From NCBI GenBank assembly GCA_036023115.1, contig JAYKKT010000076.1, forward strand, positions 7,568,001-7,632,000: a DNA stretch of 64,000 nt. The letters are read 5' to 3'. The translations under genes were made by a program, and so were the position numbers. Shown here one piece after another: positions 12,401-22,900 of this stretch. The notes under the pieces were generated by a model. The model saw only the letters and a program-made list of their open reading frames with translations. It did no database searches and was not told where the DNA came from. Positions within the stretch are counted from its first letter, which is position 1, and each line of letters starts with the position of its first letter. The DNA is from Brasenia schreberi. Its lineage: Eukaryota; Streptophyta; Magnoliopsida; Nymphaeales; Cabombaceae.

Positions 12401-15400
12401 ATTTTTCACTACATTCGGGCGGCAATGTAGCGGGACTAACTTCTTTACCCACACCCGTCCATGATGTGGGAACCCTCTCTGCAATTGATTCACTACATTC
12501 GGGCGAAAATGTAGTGGCCCTTGCTTACTTCTTACTGCATTCGGGCTCTGCAGCACGTCGCTAGGCGGAAACGCCCCAAAGCAATGCTCATAATTTTTGT
12601 AATCCATGTTGTAGAAATCCGACGAAGTTTTACGCTGGCTGTCGGAAGCCTAACACAACCCTCCCCCTTTCACAGGGCACATAATCTCTCTTTTTTCCAT
12701 TAAAATTAATTGTAATAGCTTCTTTTGCCCTATCCATGGCTTAATAAAGATAACCCAAAGATGGTTTCTCCTCGCTATCAACCAATATCAAAACTTTTAC
12801 TAAAGGACATGTAATCCTCAACCGTCTAACACATGCATTCCAAAATGTATTCTTGAAGACTGTCTCTAAAATCTCATTCAACTTTCTGTTTCTTATATTT
12901 TGAGACAACTCTGCAAATTGTTGCCACTCATCTGAGGAGAACATTCTCTTCAAGGCTTGCTTCTGTCTCACAATACTCTGTAAAGATAAGAAATTAGTTG
13001 CAAACCGAGTTGCAGCTGTACGAAGAAGCTCTGCACCATCTGTATATCTCCGCATCATACACAATACAAAGGCATGATTGTAAATAAATTTGTTGATATC
13101 TTAACAACACACAGTTGCTACCTTTATCTAATCCATCTCACCAATATCCTCAAGGATGAGATCTAAACAATGGGTTACACGTGATGACTAATAGAAAGCC
13201 CCATAAGTATCTGCTAACTCCTTCCCATCTGCTTTATAGTTAGCTGCATTATCTTTAATCAATTGGACTATATTCTCTAGCCCAATCTCACATATCACCT
13301 TATCAAACTCTTGCTTTAGGATCTCTGCCGTGTGACTCTCCTCTGACATGTTTAGAGATCTCAAAAACATAAGTCTTTTAGGACAAAAAGCCTATCTGTC
13401 CATCCGTCTACCATGATAGTGCATCCTATTTCCTTCCATGACTCTCTCAAAGTAGAATAATATTGTTGCACTTTAAATACGGTCTTATCTAATATCTTTT
13501 CTCTCAACTTTTTATAAGAGGGCATCTTGTATTCTGGACCAATATTAGCAATTATATCTACTATTGCTTGAAAATGAAAACTATTTGCTGCATTAAATGG
13601 AATGCATGCATTATAAAACCATCTGACCACTGCAAGGTCTGCATGTTCATGCAATTGTTCTGAACCCATAGCAACACAAATTTCAGGTTGAGCACCTGGT
13701 ATAGTGCTATAAAAAAAAAATGAAGGTATGCTAGAAGCAATTCTTCCTCTACTCCTTTAGCTTTCTCTTCTATCACATTCATTTGCAAAATCTTGAGCAA
13801 CCCTCTTTTACCTGTTTGGTGGTCGAGAACTACTACTACTACCAATCTCTCTTCTAGCATTTGAAGGAATACTATCAGTGAATCCAATAGCATCATCATC
13901 ATCTTTCTCAAACATCCCTAAATCATCTTTTTGTTGTCTCCTCTCTTGTATGCTGTCAATCATCTGAAAACATTGCCATTTAATGTCTTCTGACAAACTT
14001 CTAATTCTGCTCTTGCAAACTTGTTTTCTAGTCTTTGATAGGTACTGCTTAAATCGTAAAATTCCACTACTAACCACCTTCTCACAAAACAAACATTTGA
14101 TCTTTAATCTGGAACCCTCAATTGTTGTACCTTACTACCTTGCCAGATCATCAAACCGAGATTGGGAGTCTCTAACACCCATTCCTGCGATCTCAATTGA
14201 GCACTTTAATTCAATCAAAAACCTGAAAATAAAACACTTCATAAATCCCCCATCTTCACATAACACTCAAATAAAGTGTCTCCCACTTCATGAATGCAAT
14301 AAAAATCATATCCATACACTTAATAACTTCATATTTTGTCATTCAAAAAAAGAAAAACGTAAATAACAACAAATACAAAAAAATAAATTTAGAAAAATAT
14401 TCAAAATATACCACAATCCGAGTTAGGAGGCTTGCACGGACATCATAGAGCACTTTTTTGGGAGTCGAGGGGGAGAACCACTGGAAGATGCCTTGAACCG
14501 CTCTGAAAAAACTATAGAAACCCACAAAAATGCTGGTTTCTGTGCGGCCAAGGATCCTTTATACGGGTCTCTGGGCGTATCATATGATACGACCCGTATC
14601 GCACGGTATGGAATGATAATCTGTACGGAAAACACTGGATAAGATCATGCAAATTCTCTTTTTGTCAGTATTATGTACTTTGTTTTTATTATTTTATAAT
14701 TTTAATTTTCTGATGGTTGCTTTTGTACAAACTTATGTCTGTGCTTCTCTTCTGAGAGGTTGAAATACTCACTTCACTTCAAAGCTTCAAATGATACTGG
14801 TACTTTAACACCAGCCTCTTCAAAGTACACTCCACTTCAGCTCAATTTCGGCTTTATATGCAAACTAAGCTTGATCTCTAAATCTAAAGTAAATGACTGA
14901 AGTTGGTCTATGTCATTCGACCCAATTTTCCCAGTTAGGCTTGTATTTGGATCTCTATGCAAGAGGTGGTACCCTCAATCACTCAACCTCAGGAACAAAC
15001 TCAAATCCTTTGTGTAAAGTTTCTAGCTGCTTTAATGAGCCTTCTCTCAAGCGAACCTTGAACTTCACCCTTTCTTAACAGGCCCTGGGTTAGAAGCTTG
15101 GCTCTTGTGTAAGCCTACTTAGGGTGATGGCTTTCTTCCAAGCAATAAAATCATGTTGGCTTCTGATTGATTATTGACAGATAAGGAGAGCTGCTAAAGC
15201 CAAGAAAATGAGTGCAATTACAACTATTAGCACTCTTGCTATCCTTCATTGATTTTTGTATTTCTTCCTTTTCAGACTGCTCACCCTTATAAGTATGTTG
15301 GAGAAAATATTGATCTACAAGGTCTGAACCTCTTCAAGGTAATATAAACTATAAATTAATCATTAGCTGGTCAAGGACATGCTTTGTTGTTCGGAAGCTT

Positions 15401-18200
15401 CTCGAACAGAGATCATGAAATCCTATTTGTGTTCTTGGAGTTTTCTCATAGTTCTACTTTGATAAAATTTTTATGTAATTATTATGGTTCTTATTTCAGG
15501 GAAGGACTAGCGTTGCTGATATAATTGCATTCACTGGTCCAGAATCATTTTCATCAAAATCTGAGGGTGAGTACAATCTAAGATATCCTGGGTAGCCATT
15601 TAGTTGTCGATGAATGTGGTGTAGGCATTTTTTGAAATTTTATCAAGAGAAAATAAGAACAAAATTGCTCGGTGGACTTTTCAGTGTCAAATGGTCATGG
15701 CTATTGCTTGAGGGTATCAACATTCAATCTTGGGCCTTCGACAAGCACACACTGACTAAAGTGACTAATAGGCTATATGAGAAATATCTTGAACCACTCC
15801 ATAGAAAGGACTCCCTCTATGCTTTATCATAAACCTAGTTAGTTTGTGATTCCAGTGCCTTCATGCTGCAATTTGACTGAGATTAGATTGATAGAGGTCT
15901 TGACCATATGGTTATTTTCTCCTCTCTTGTCTCTGTGATAATTATGATTTCTGTTTGTGCAGGTTCTCTTAGATCTTGGGAGGGTTCTATCGATCTTGTT
16001 AGTGTCCTTACACATGAAATTCGTGATGGGCAGCTGAGTTTTAGAGGCAAACGTGTTTTGGAGGTGAAACTTCTATGCCTAATAAGAGATTCAAAAGATA
16101 GAAATGCTTAATGATGTTACATAGGAACTTAGACTATTCTCAGTGTGTATGTATGTTCACATGATCTATAGATAGATTGAAGATTTTCATCTTATTTAGT
16201 TATTTTTCTTTACTTAGTTGTGTAGCATCATTCATTTTCACCATACCTGATGATTGTGTGGGTAGTTTAAAATTGTATTCACTGAAAGAATTTGTATCCT
16301 TAACGATAAGGTGCACCGTTTTCTTAGTCAACCTGAGCTTTCCAATACTTGTATAGCACATTTCCATTCCTAGCTAAACCTATGTTTGTTCTTTACTTGT
16401 TAATTCTTTTTGTTTTCCTTTCTACTTTAAATATCTGGGCTTCTTCTCTGTTATTATTACTGTAATTTGCACTAAATACTTAGGTTACAATACTTCAAGA
16501 GATTCAATATTTCATTTCATAAAATGCTTAATGATTGTTCAACTTTTGCAGCTTGGTTGTGGTCATGGGTTGCCTGGGATTTTCGCTTGCATTAAGGTGA
16601 GATAGCTTGACCTTGCAGCTTCCCAAGGGAGACCATCTCAAAATTTGTTAGTAGTTCTGAGCGTCTTGCACTCTTTGATGGCTGAAACTTACTTTACGAC
16701 ACAGCAAAATGTAAAATGTTTTGGTATGCTATTTTCGGAACAGCATCTCGCAATCTTATGAAAAGTTGCATCCTTTTGCTCCTCCACTGTATCTGCCTGC
16801 ACTTGGAGAACTACCTCACCTCCTGTTTGGAAAAATGAAACGTCAGAGCCTGGTTATTTTCTGCATTTGGTTGTGGGTTTTCTGAACTGTTTTTGAGCTT
16901 GCATCTAAAAAGATCAGTATCCTTCATGGTATTTGTTCTATTAACGGTTTGTATATATTTGAGACAAGCTGTCTTAGGCCCTGTAAATGTCATGTTTCTG
17001 GAAAGTGAGTGCGCAATGTTGCATCTTTTGTCTATCGGTTTTGATTTGTCAAATTCTTTTCCCTTGCGGTTACGCTTCTCTCTCTCTCTCTCATGCAGTT
17101 TCACTTAATGTGTGCAGGGTGCTTCTACGATACATTTCCAGGATCTCAATGCTGAGACCATACGCTGTGTCACAGTACCCAATGTCCTTGCAAACCTTGA
17201 GCAAGCACGTGACCGACAAAGTTGCCAATCTGGGAGCCCAGTCACACCACGGTTCTCTTCAAACCCAGATGTTCATTTCTATGCAGGCGACTGGGATGAG
17301 CTCTGCAGTGTCTTGTCACTTGTAAGAAAAGATAGTTATGACATGCCAACAAATATGAACCTTAGCTTTTCAGAGGAGGATTTTCTTGATGGCTGCAGTA
17401 GTCAGGATGGCAGTGCTCTTGCTCGAGACTCATCCTCAGCTAGACGATCTCGGAAGCTTTCTGGAAGCCGTGCATGGGAGCGTGCTACTGACTCTGATCC
17501 ATCTGAGGGAGGTTATGATATAATTCTCATGAAGGAAATCCCATATTCGATGACATCCTTACGGAAGCTCTATCCTCTTATAAAAAAGGTCAGTTTTTGT
17601 CTCTTCAAATTAAGAAATGTGGCCTTGTAGTACTAACTATCAAGACAACACTGGTACGCACGCTTCTGAGATGATTTGGTAATATCGGCGAATTTTCTTA
17701 AGAATGGATGTGTTTGAGTACTTTCACTTAGATCTATCATTCAATGAGTTGATTATCACGTGAAACTATGCAATTCAGTGGCACGAGGTACCACCCCCAT
17801 CTTTAGTATCGTAGTTTCCTGGATGAACAGTTACTGTTATCCAGGAGATAGTCTCTCTCTCTCTCTCTCTGTTGTTTATCGGATAAGAAAACAAGAGATG
17901 AACAGTGTGACCTCAAATGATACAGTCAGCTTATTAACACCAATCCAAAACTGAGTTCTCTATAACTAACATGGCTACAACGTAAGAATTCTGTTATATA
18001 ATTGTGAATACTTTGTTTTTGGTCAACAGTGTCTGCGGCCACCATATGGAGTCATGTTTATTGCTGCGAAGAAGAGTTACGTTGGTTTCCATGGCGGTGC
18101 TAAACAGATGAGGGCAATGGTAGAGGAGGAGGGTCTTTTTGGGGCTCACTTGCTTACAGAGTTAGCTGATAGAGAGATCTGGAAGTTTTTCATCAAGTGA
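430..18200 (+). CDS. HPM1: Histidine protein methyltransferase 1 homologue (METTL18/HPM1 family), 7 exons
   Basis: Exons joined by reading: 430-567, 15276-15338, 15500-15566, 15963-16063, 16552-16596, 17118-17588, 18030-18200. All introns are GT-AG, phases agree, and the product is 351 aa, the size I know for plant homologues (about 350). The start [12 protein letters not shown] is followed by the conserved [11 protein letters not shown] end of exon 1. The SAM-binding motif ELGCGHG lies at about residues 123-129, an acidic DLNAET strand end follows at about 147, and [12 protein letters not shown] at about 271-282 is the family's post-catalytic motif. Residues about 217-268 are a Ser/Asp-rich low-complexity insert. 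Yeast and human members methylate a histidine of ribosomal protein uL3 (RPL3); that role is inferred here from family. Intron 1 is about 14.7 kb and full of transposons, while the other introns are 0.16-0.52 kb. No stop or frameshift is seen in the exons, so the gene may be expressed if intron 1 is spliced. Confidence 0.9.
925..1459 (+). mobile_element. hAT transposon relic (3' end only), third family member
   Basis: The plus strand encodes an acidic tail ending [11 protein letters not shown] (about 932-1060), matching the C-terminal tail [14 protein letters not shown] of hAT element 2 on the opposite strand. Downstream at 1380-1450 are ATGATACGAT/ATCGTATCAT subterminal motifs like those of the two intact-ended hATs. 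The stretch finishes CAACAGTG, close to the family terminus CAACACTG. No matching 8-bp duplication was found on the left, so this is a truncated copy. The left border is uncertain. Confidence 0.5.
1529..4870 (-). mobile_element. hAT-superfamily DNA transposon 1 (decayed autonomous copy)
   Basis: A perfect 8-bp target duplication GGTTGGAA (1521-1528 and 4871-4878) brackets a 3342-bp element. Its ends are imperfect inverted repeats, TAGTGTTGTT on the left and CATTGTTATC on the right (read inward). Subterminal GTATCG/CGATAC motifs crowd both ends. The transposase reads on the minus strand: a BED-type zinc finger remnant (KVVSGGIS...HHL) near 4200-4330, a DUF659 region near 3640-3960, the middle catalytic region near 2990-3640, the hAT dimerisation remnant near 2390-2560, and an acidic tail near 2020-2216. 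Stops and frameshifts break it throughout. A 255-bp RTE fragment is inserted at 1753-2007. The closest relative is hAT element 2 in the same intron. Confidence 0.88.
1753..2007 (-). mobile_element. 5'-truncated RTE LINE fragment inserted in hAT 1
   Basis: The segment matches the 3' end of the larger RTE copies (the CTAAGCCTTTTCCCATACTA block and the WFGHI coding tail). It is flanked by a 13-bp target duplication TACATATTGTAAT at 1740-1752 and 2008-2020. The sibling hAT 2 has a single GCATATTGTAAT at the same spot (about 8512-8523), an empty site that proves the insertion borders. Only about 255 bp of the LINE are present, as expected for target-primed integration that stopped early. Confidence 0.85.
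5134..5498 (-). repeat. 3' LTR of the non-autonomous element
   Basis: This is about 365 bp and pairs with 7548-7886. On the minus strand it starts TGTTAATG and ends TTTACA. It carries two back-to-back GC-rich hairpins at 5376-5400 and 5406-5424 that the other LTR lacks in part. Confidence 0.85.
5902..6225. repeat. 40-bp minisatellite, about 8 units
   Basis: The block AAGCTTTTTAAGGTTAAGCT recurs every 40 bp (at 6044, 6084, 6124 and 6164, with variant units on both sides); the first units are 39 bp or degenerate. Every unit carries an AAGCTT site or variant plus CTCAAAACCC. It lies inside the non-autonomous LTR element, just internal to the 3' LTR. Confidence 0.85.
7548..7886 (-). repeat. 5' LTR of the non-autonomous element
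   Basis: This is about 339 bp and pairs with 5134-5498. Its plus-strand left terminus reads TATTAATA where the other LTR reads TGTAAATA, so the terminal CA of the minus-strand LTR has mutated. It ends in two strong hairpins (7808-7829 and 7850-7872). Confidence 0.82.
9446..12673 (-). mobile_element. RTE-clade non-LTR retrotransposon (LINE), copy 1, near full length
   Basis: A 3228-bp element flanked by the 10-bp duplication AGGGCACATA (9436-9445, 12674-12683). The sibling hAT 1 carries the uninterrupted site (about 2930-2945). The 3' end is a (TTG)n tail on the minus strand. The start MDYKNYEHC lies at 12607. The endonuclease domain begins [10 protein letters not shown] (about 12330) and continues through GGDLNGHVG (about 11900). 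Reverse transcriptase follows, with the conserved block [13 protein letters not shown] near 10230 and the upstream [10 protein letters not shown] near 10490. Inactivating changes are visible: a homopolymer of seven A at about 11975-11981 where copy 2 has six, a 3-bp insertion making a stop at 9900, and a 1-bp loss near 9695. Confidence 0.92.
9900..11957 (-). pseudogene. RTE LINE polyprotein, main open segment (endonuclease end + reverse transcriptase)
   Basis: A 685-codon open stretch covers the C-terminal part of the AP-type endonuclease ([16 protein letters not shown], then [11 protein letters not shown]) and nearly all of the reverse transcriptase ([65 protein letters not shown]). The true start is upstream at 12607, but a +1 homopolymer frameshift near 11978 and others near 12230 cut it off. 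The C-terminal tail continues out of frame at 9690-9872. The role in the parent element is nicking target DNA and copying its own RNA. The catalytic FADD is intact but the full protein is not encoded. Confidence 0.85.
14638..15275 (+). other. Last stretch of HPM1 intron 1, no identified element
   Basis: After the target duplication of hAT 2, about 630 bp of intron remain before the acceptor at 15274-15275. I see no repeat ends or coding signal. This is probably original intron sequence; the T-rich run TTTCTTCCTTTTCAG is the polypyrimidine tract. Confidence 0.5.
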
Positions 18201-18411
18201 AAATGAACAGAAAGAGCGAAAGAAGTCTCACCAACATCAGTTGTAAAAAGAGTTCTTATACATGCATACCTGAATTTCTTTCGGATTTGTTGTAGAATAA
18301 GCTAAAAAGAGTGCTTGGTGGAGCTTGCTGAATTGTTGCCAAGCATCATTTGTAGTTCCAAAAAATTGTCTTGTAAATGTAGGCATATGCACTGGTTTGT
18401 TTCATTTTCTT

Positions 18412-18455
<44 letters not shown>

Positions 18456-19100
18456 CAATATGACATTTTCGCCTTTTAGATCTTAGATGAGACGTGTTAC
18501 TGCTCGATAGACACTGTAGGTGGTATAGCAGTTATTGCCAAGCACATCCTTTTAGTTAACAAATAGTGCAATTGGTAAAAATTGCTACATCTCCAATCAT
18601 GAAGTTGATATAGTTCTGACAGGTGCATGTGATTGCGAAAGAAGCACAAAACAATTGGAATCTTATAAATAGGTTAAAAAAAAAACTATTGAAGGATACG
18701 ATAAAGGGCTATATTCCCTTGATCAGGGCCCAAATTTGAACATTGTAGGCTAATTACGATACAAATTCTTGAGAAGAATAATAATATATCGTATTCCATT
18801 CACGAAAATTCCCTTCTGGAATCGAAATGACCAAAACTGCCGAAGAGTATCAGCTGTATGATCTTGCTACCTGTGTTGCCGACCAAAATGTTGATTTCCT
18901 TGGGTTCTCCGGGAACAATCTGAACTTAAGTTGCACTTAAACAGAAATGAGACAGAAAATGGTAAATATCCAAAAATTAGAAACAGAGAAAACTGTAATA
19001 TATATATCTATATATATATAAAATGAATTCTGCCTATTTCTGACAATTGACAATACATACTCATGTTTACTCTTACTCTTTAATTTTAGGAGAAAATAAA
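18201..19100 (+). other. HPM1 3' UTR and intergenic sequence with (CT)n tract
   Basis: The stop codon at 18198-18200 is followed by about 200 bp of likely 3' UTR, then a (TC)n microsatellite at 18413-18452. The rest is AT-rich with a short (TA)n at about 18999-19020. No gene is recognised. Part of 18900-19220 may be the 3' LTR of the following minus-strand Copia relic, but no partner copy was found. Confidence 0.4.
18413..18452. repeat. (TC)n microsatellite
   Basis: About 20 uninterrupted TC units lie just downstream of the HPM1 stop codon, probably at or beyond the mRNA 3' end. Confidence 0.9.
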
Positions 19101-22100
19101 TATCATTTAGAAAGTTATATAGTTTGGAAAAGGTATAGAGGACTCTCTTAATACAATCATGCTCTCAAAAAAGTGGTCATGAGATGAGAATAGTGTCTCT
19201 CATCTCTCTAACAGCAAAATCTTATAATTGATGCTAGTAAGAGTTTTAGTTAACACCACACCCAACTTATTACATAATCTTTGAAAGAGATTTCTGTTAA
19301 AAGCTTTAGTTAACGTGTCTCCACACTGACTGTCTGTTTTCACATGTTCTAAGTTCAAATTCCTTTAAGCACACGCTATCTCGTATAAAGTGACAACCAA
19401 TTTCTATATCTTTTGTTCTCTCGTGATACACTTGATTTGATGCAATTTGAATAGTTGCCTTGCTGTCACAGTATATTGGAATCGGGCCTTCTATGGACAG
19501 TCTGATCTCCATTAGGGAACGAAGTCACTTTTCTTCGCATATCCCAAATGCAATAGCTGTATACTCAACTTCGGCTGTTAATCTAGCTACAACTGATTTC
19601 TTCTAACATTTTCACAACACGATATTGCCTCCAACTAATGTCATATCCAAAAGTTGACTTTCTATCCTCCGTAGAGCCAACCCAAACAATGCATATTTTT
19701 TACCATTAGCTCCATATAGCACTCCATGTCTAGGTGTAGCCTTAAGATACCTTAGAATATGATAAACAAAAGAAAGAGATTGCATAAATCGACTTACAAT
19801 GCTCACTACATAGGCTATGTCTAGCCGTGTAATAGTTAGATAGATTAGCTTTCCAACTATTTGTTGATATCTAATCACATCCACTTTATCACTTCCATCA
19901 TCCACTCTCAGCTTGTGATTTATGTCCATCGGAGTATGCAGTGGTTTAAATTCTTGCATCTTAGTATCTCGGAAGGTATGCTTTCTTTGATTTAGGAAGA
20001 TATTGGTTCCTAAATATGCTACTTCAATACTAAGGAAGTAGTGCAGCTTCCCACGGTCCTTGATGTCGAACAACCTATGTAATTCTCGCTTTAGTGTTTG
20101 AATTTCTTCCAAATCATCACCTATCACGATTATATCAAGTAGCATCGTTAGTTTCTCACTCGATTTCTCACTTTTCTTAAGAAACAATATATGATCGTAT
20201 ACACTCTTTTTATATCCGAAGTTGATGATATTTTTACTAAATTTTTCGAACCAAGCTTTAGAAGATTGTTTCAGTCTATAAATTGCATTTTTTAATCTAC
20301 ATACCTTGTTTTCTTGTCTTGAATATCCGGGTGGTAATTCCATGTACACTTCCTTTTTGAGTTCTCCCTGTAAAAATACATTCTTCACATCGAGTTGCTA
20401 CATGGTCCACTTGTCTTGGGTAGCAAGATTGATTATAACTCGGATAAAAGTAAGTTTTGTCACTGGAGCAAATGTCTCTTCGTAGTCAATCCCATAAGAT
20501 TGACTGTAACCGCGCACCACAAGTGTGGCCTTATATCTCTCCAAAGTTCCATCGGCCTTAAATTTGATTGTATATACCCATCTGTAGCCTACTGCTTTCC
20601 TTCTTGATGGTAGGTCAATAATATCACATGTCTGGGTTTTTTTAAGTGCCTATATTTCTGATTTCATACCTTCAACCCAATGCCTATGGTGTGAAGCTTC
20701 AACAAAGTCTTTAAGTACTAAATTCTTATACTTTGAGGCTAATTGATCATATGATAAAAATTGAGAAATAGGATAATTAACACAAGTTCTCTTACCTTTT
20801 CTAAAAGCAATTGGAATGTTCAAATTTTCATTGCTTTGTTTTTCAACTGAATCGTCACCACTTAGATTTGAGGAAGAGTCTTCTCCTTGGTCGACAGTGT
20901 CCTTAGAATTGGGCATAATAATCTTTTTCTCCTCTTAGAGTATCCTTTAAGCTCCTTTCCTTCTTTTATATCACCTTCTTCTTTGATAACTGACTCTTTT
21001 GAAAGTTCATAATTGGTTGTGTTCATTGGTAGTAATGATTCTTCAATGCTAGAAATTGTCGACTCCCTTTGAATTTGAAAATAAGGAGTAGATAGTCACA
21101 TACTTTCTCTATGTTTGAGGATCATACCAAACATAACCCTTCTTTTCAATAGAATATCCAATAAACACACAACGAACAATCCTTGGGTCTAACTTGTCTT
21201 GAAATAGGTCATGTACATGGACAAAACAAGAGACATCCAAAAATCCATGGAGTAATTTGGAAAGGATCAACTCTTGGTTTTACCTTATGAAAAGGTGATT
21301 CTCCTTTAAGAATAAAGGATGACACTATATTTATAAGAAACACAACGGTAAGCACTACCTCATGCTAGAAAAATTTAGGTACATTATATTCTAGGAGCAA
21401 AGTTTTGGCTACTTCTAAAATATGTCTATTTTTCTGTTCTACAACACCATTTTGATGAGTATAAACACAAGAAGTTTGATGTAAAATTTCATAGGATTGC
21501 AAATATATTTGCAACTAATTGTTTATGAACTCGCCACCATTATCTGTTCTCAAAATTTTGATTGAATATCCAAATTTAGTCATGATGAGCTTATGAACAA
21601 TTGAAAAGATAGAGGAGACCTCTGATTTCGATTTCATTAGATAAACAAAGGTAAGCCTAAAAAAATCATCAATAAAGGTAACAAAGTATTTGAATTTTCC
21701 AAGAGAAGGTATCAAACATGAACCCCATACATCTGAATGTATTAATTCAAAAGGAACATAAGACTTAGATTCACTACTAGGAAAAGAAGCTCTATGGTGT
21801 TTAACCCTTTGACAAACATCGCATTGAAGGGTTAAATCACGGAAACAATTACTCTTAACTATCTCTTTGATTTTCGAAGCTGGTAGATGACCTAATCGAC
21901 TATATCATAACCTCAGTTTTTCTTTAGCAATGGTGGCTGCTAATGCTCTTCCTTGTAAGACATCTTCTCGTCTGGAAGTATGTATAACCTATTCCTCAAT
22001 TCACCACATCCAAAGGTTTTTCATCCTCATATCCTGAAAAATACAACCAAAGGGAGAAAATGTGGCTGAACAATTCATGTCTCTAATTAAAAAGTTAAGT

Positions 22101-22900
22101 GATAAAAGATTGATTGGAAATTTAGGAATATAAATCACTGAATCAAGTCTGAAATTTTTTGTTTGAATCACTCTCTTTCCTTCCATTTGAACTAATGATC
22201 CATTGGAAACTTTCGCATATTGTGGTATGAAAGTATTTTCATATTTTATAAACCTTGACTTATCTCATACCATGTGATATGTAGCACCAAAATCTATAAC
22301 CCAAAATTTAAGACTTGAAGAATTAAAATACGAGTTACCGCTGATGCTATAGGATATAGGAGTATTTGTTTCATTCTTAGGAGCATTTGTAGAAGGTTGT
22401 TCAGGCAGTCTTAATTCAATATCAACTATTTTTCTCATTAGCTCAATCATATCATCCATAGAATTTGATTAAGTCTTCTTCTCTAAGGTGGATGCTACAT
22501 GATTTCCATACTCCTTATAATTAGCTGGTCGCCCAATAATTTCCCAACACTGATTACATGTATGTCTCCTCTTCCCAAAATGTGAACATTGTAAGTTATT
22601 CCTGTCTTCATAGTGCTCAAATCTACCAATTCCTTGACCTCTTGCAGGATTTCTACCTCGCTAAAAATTAGTTTGACTTCTTCTAGCGAATGTAGATTTC
22701 TCAACCTGATTTTGATTTCCTTTCTCCAAATTCCGTTGATCCTCTTCTCTCAACAAAAGAGCATTGACAGTTGTAAACATGAAAATCTTTACTCCAAAGT
22801 TTATGAAAAACTTGAGGCAGAGGTTTCCTATCTACTTGATGCGCAAGCGTGCCAGCTAGTTTATCAAAACTAGCAAAATTTTGAAAATCTGACTTCTTGT
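19100..22900 (-). mobile_element. Decayed Ty1/Copia retrotransposon, minus orientation
   Basis: Read on the minus strand the order is Copia-like. A gag CCHC-type segment (CSHFGKRRHTCNQC, about 22560-22600) comes first. The protease region FWVIDFGATYHM (about 22265-22310) has its usual DSG active site now DFG. Integrase pieces follow (YFVTFIDDFFRLTFVYLMKS at about 21650, and LRTDNGGEF). Reverse transcriptase spans about 19800-20640 (YGIDYEETFAPVTKL, then NVFLQGELKKEVYMELPPGY). The RNase H tail at about 19306-19600 includes IYCDSKATIQIA. The RT YVDD box reads LLDIIVIGDD, so the catalytic aspartates are lost. Many stops are present. LTRs could not be paired, so the borders are approximate. Confidence 0.8.
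19612..20388 (-). pseudogene. Copia reverse transcriptase fragment
   Basis: A 258-codon open stretch covers the middle and end of a Copia RT: KNVFLQGELKKEVYMELPPG at the start, then CRLKNAIYRLKQSSKAWFEK, IGDDLEEIQTLKRELHRLF, and VGKLIYLTITRLDIAYVVS. The residues where YVDD should sit are replaced. It continues upstream in the same strand through 20410-20640 (WVYTIKFKADGTLERYKA). It is a relic and not a host gene. Confidence 0.8.

Larger units (their letters stand above)
8272..14637 (-). mobile_element. hAT-superfamily DNA transposon 2, split by an RTE LINE
   Basis: A perfect 8-bp target duplication GATAAGAT (8264-8271 and 14638-14645) and inverted termini CAGTGTTGTT / CAGTGTTTTC define the element. 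It is 6366 bp with the nested LINE and about 3.1 kb without it. On the minus strand the transposase reads: a BED finger remnant ([10 protein letters not shown]) at about 13985-14095, DUF659 (ending [10 protein letters not shown]) at 13380-13670, a middle region at 12684-13370, the hAT C-terminal dimerisation motif [16 protein letters not shown] at 8878-9102, and an acidic tail at 8447-8692. Several stops and frameshifts separate the pieces, so it is no longer autonomous. Confidence 0.9.

Noticed and set aside
16811..17325. Open frames on both strands near HPM1 exon 6
   Set aside because: They run across the intron 5/exon 6 border in the wrong frame; the methyltransferase frame explains the conservation.
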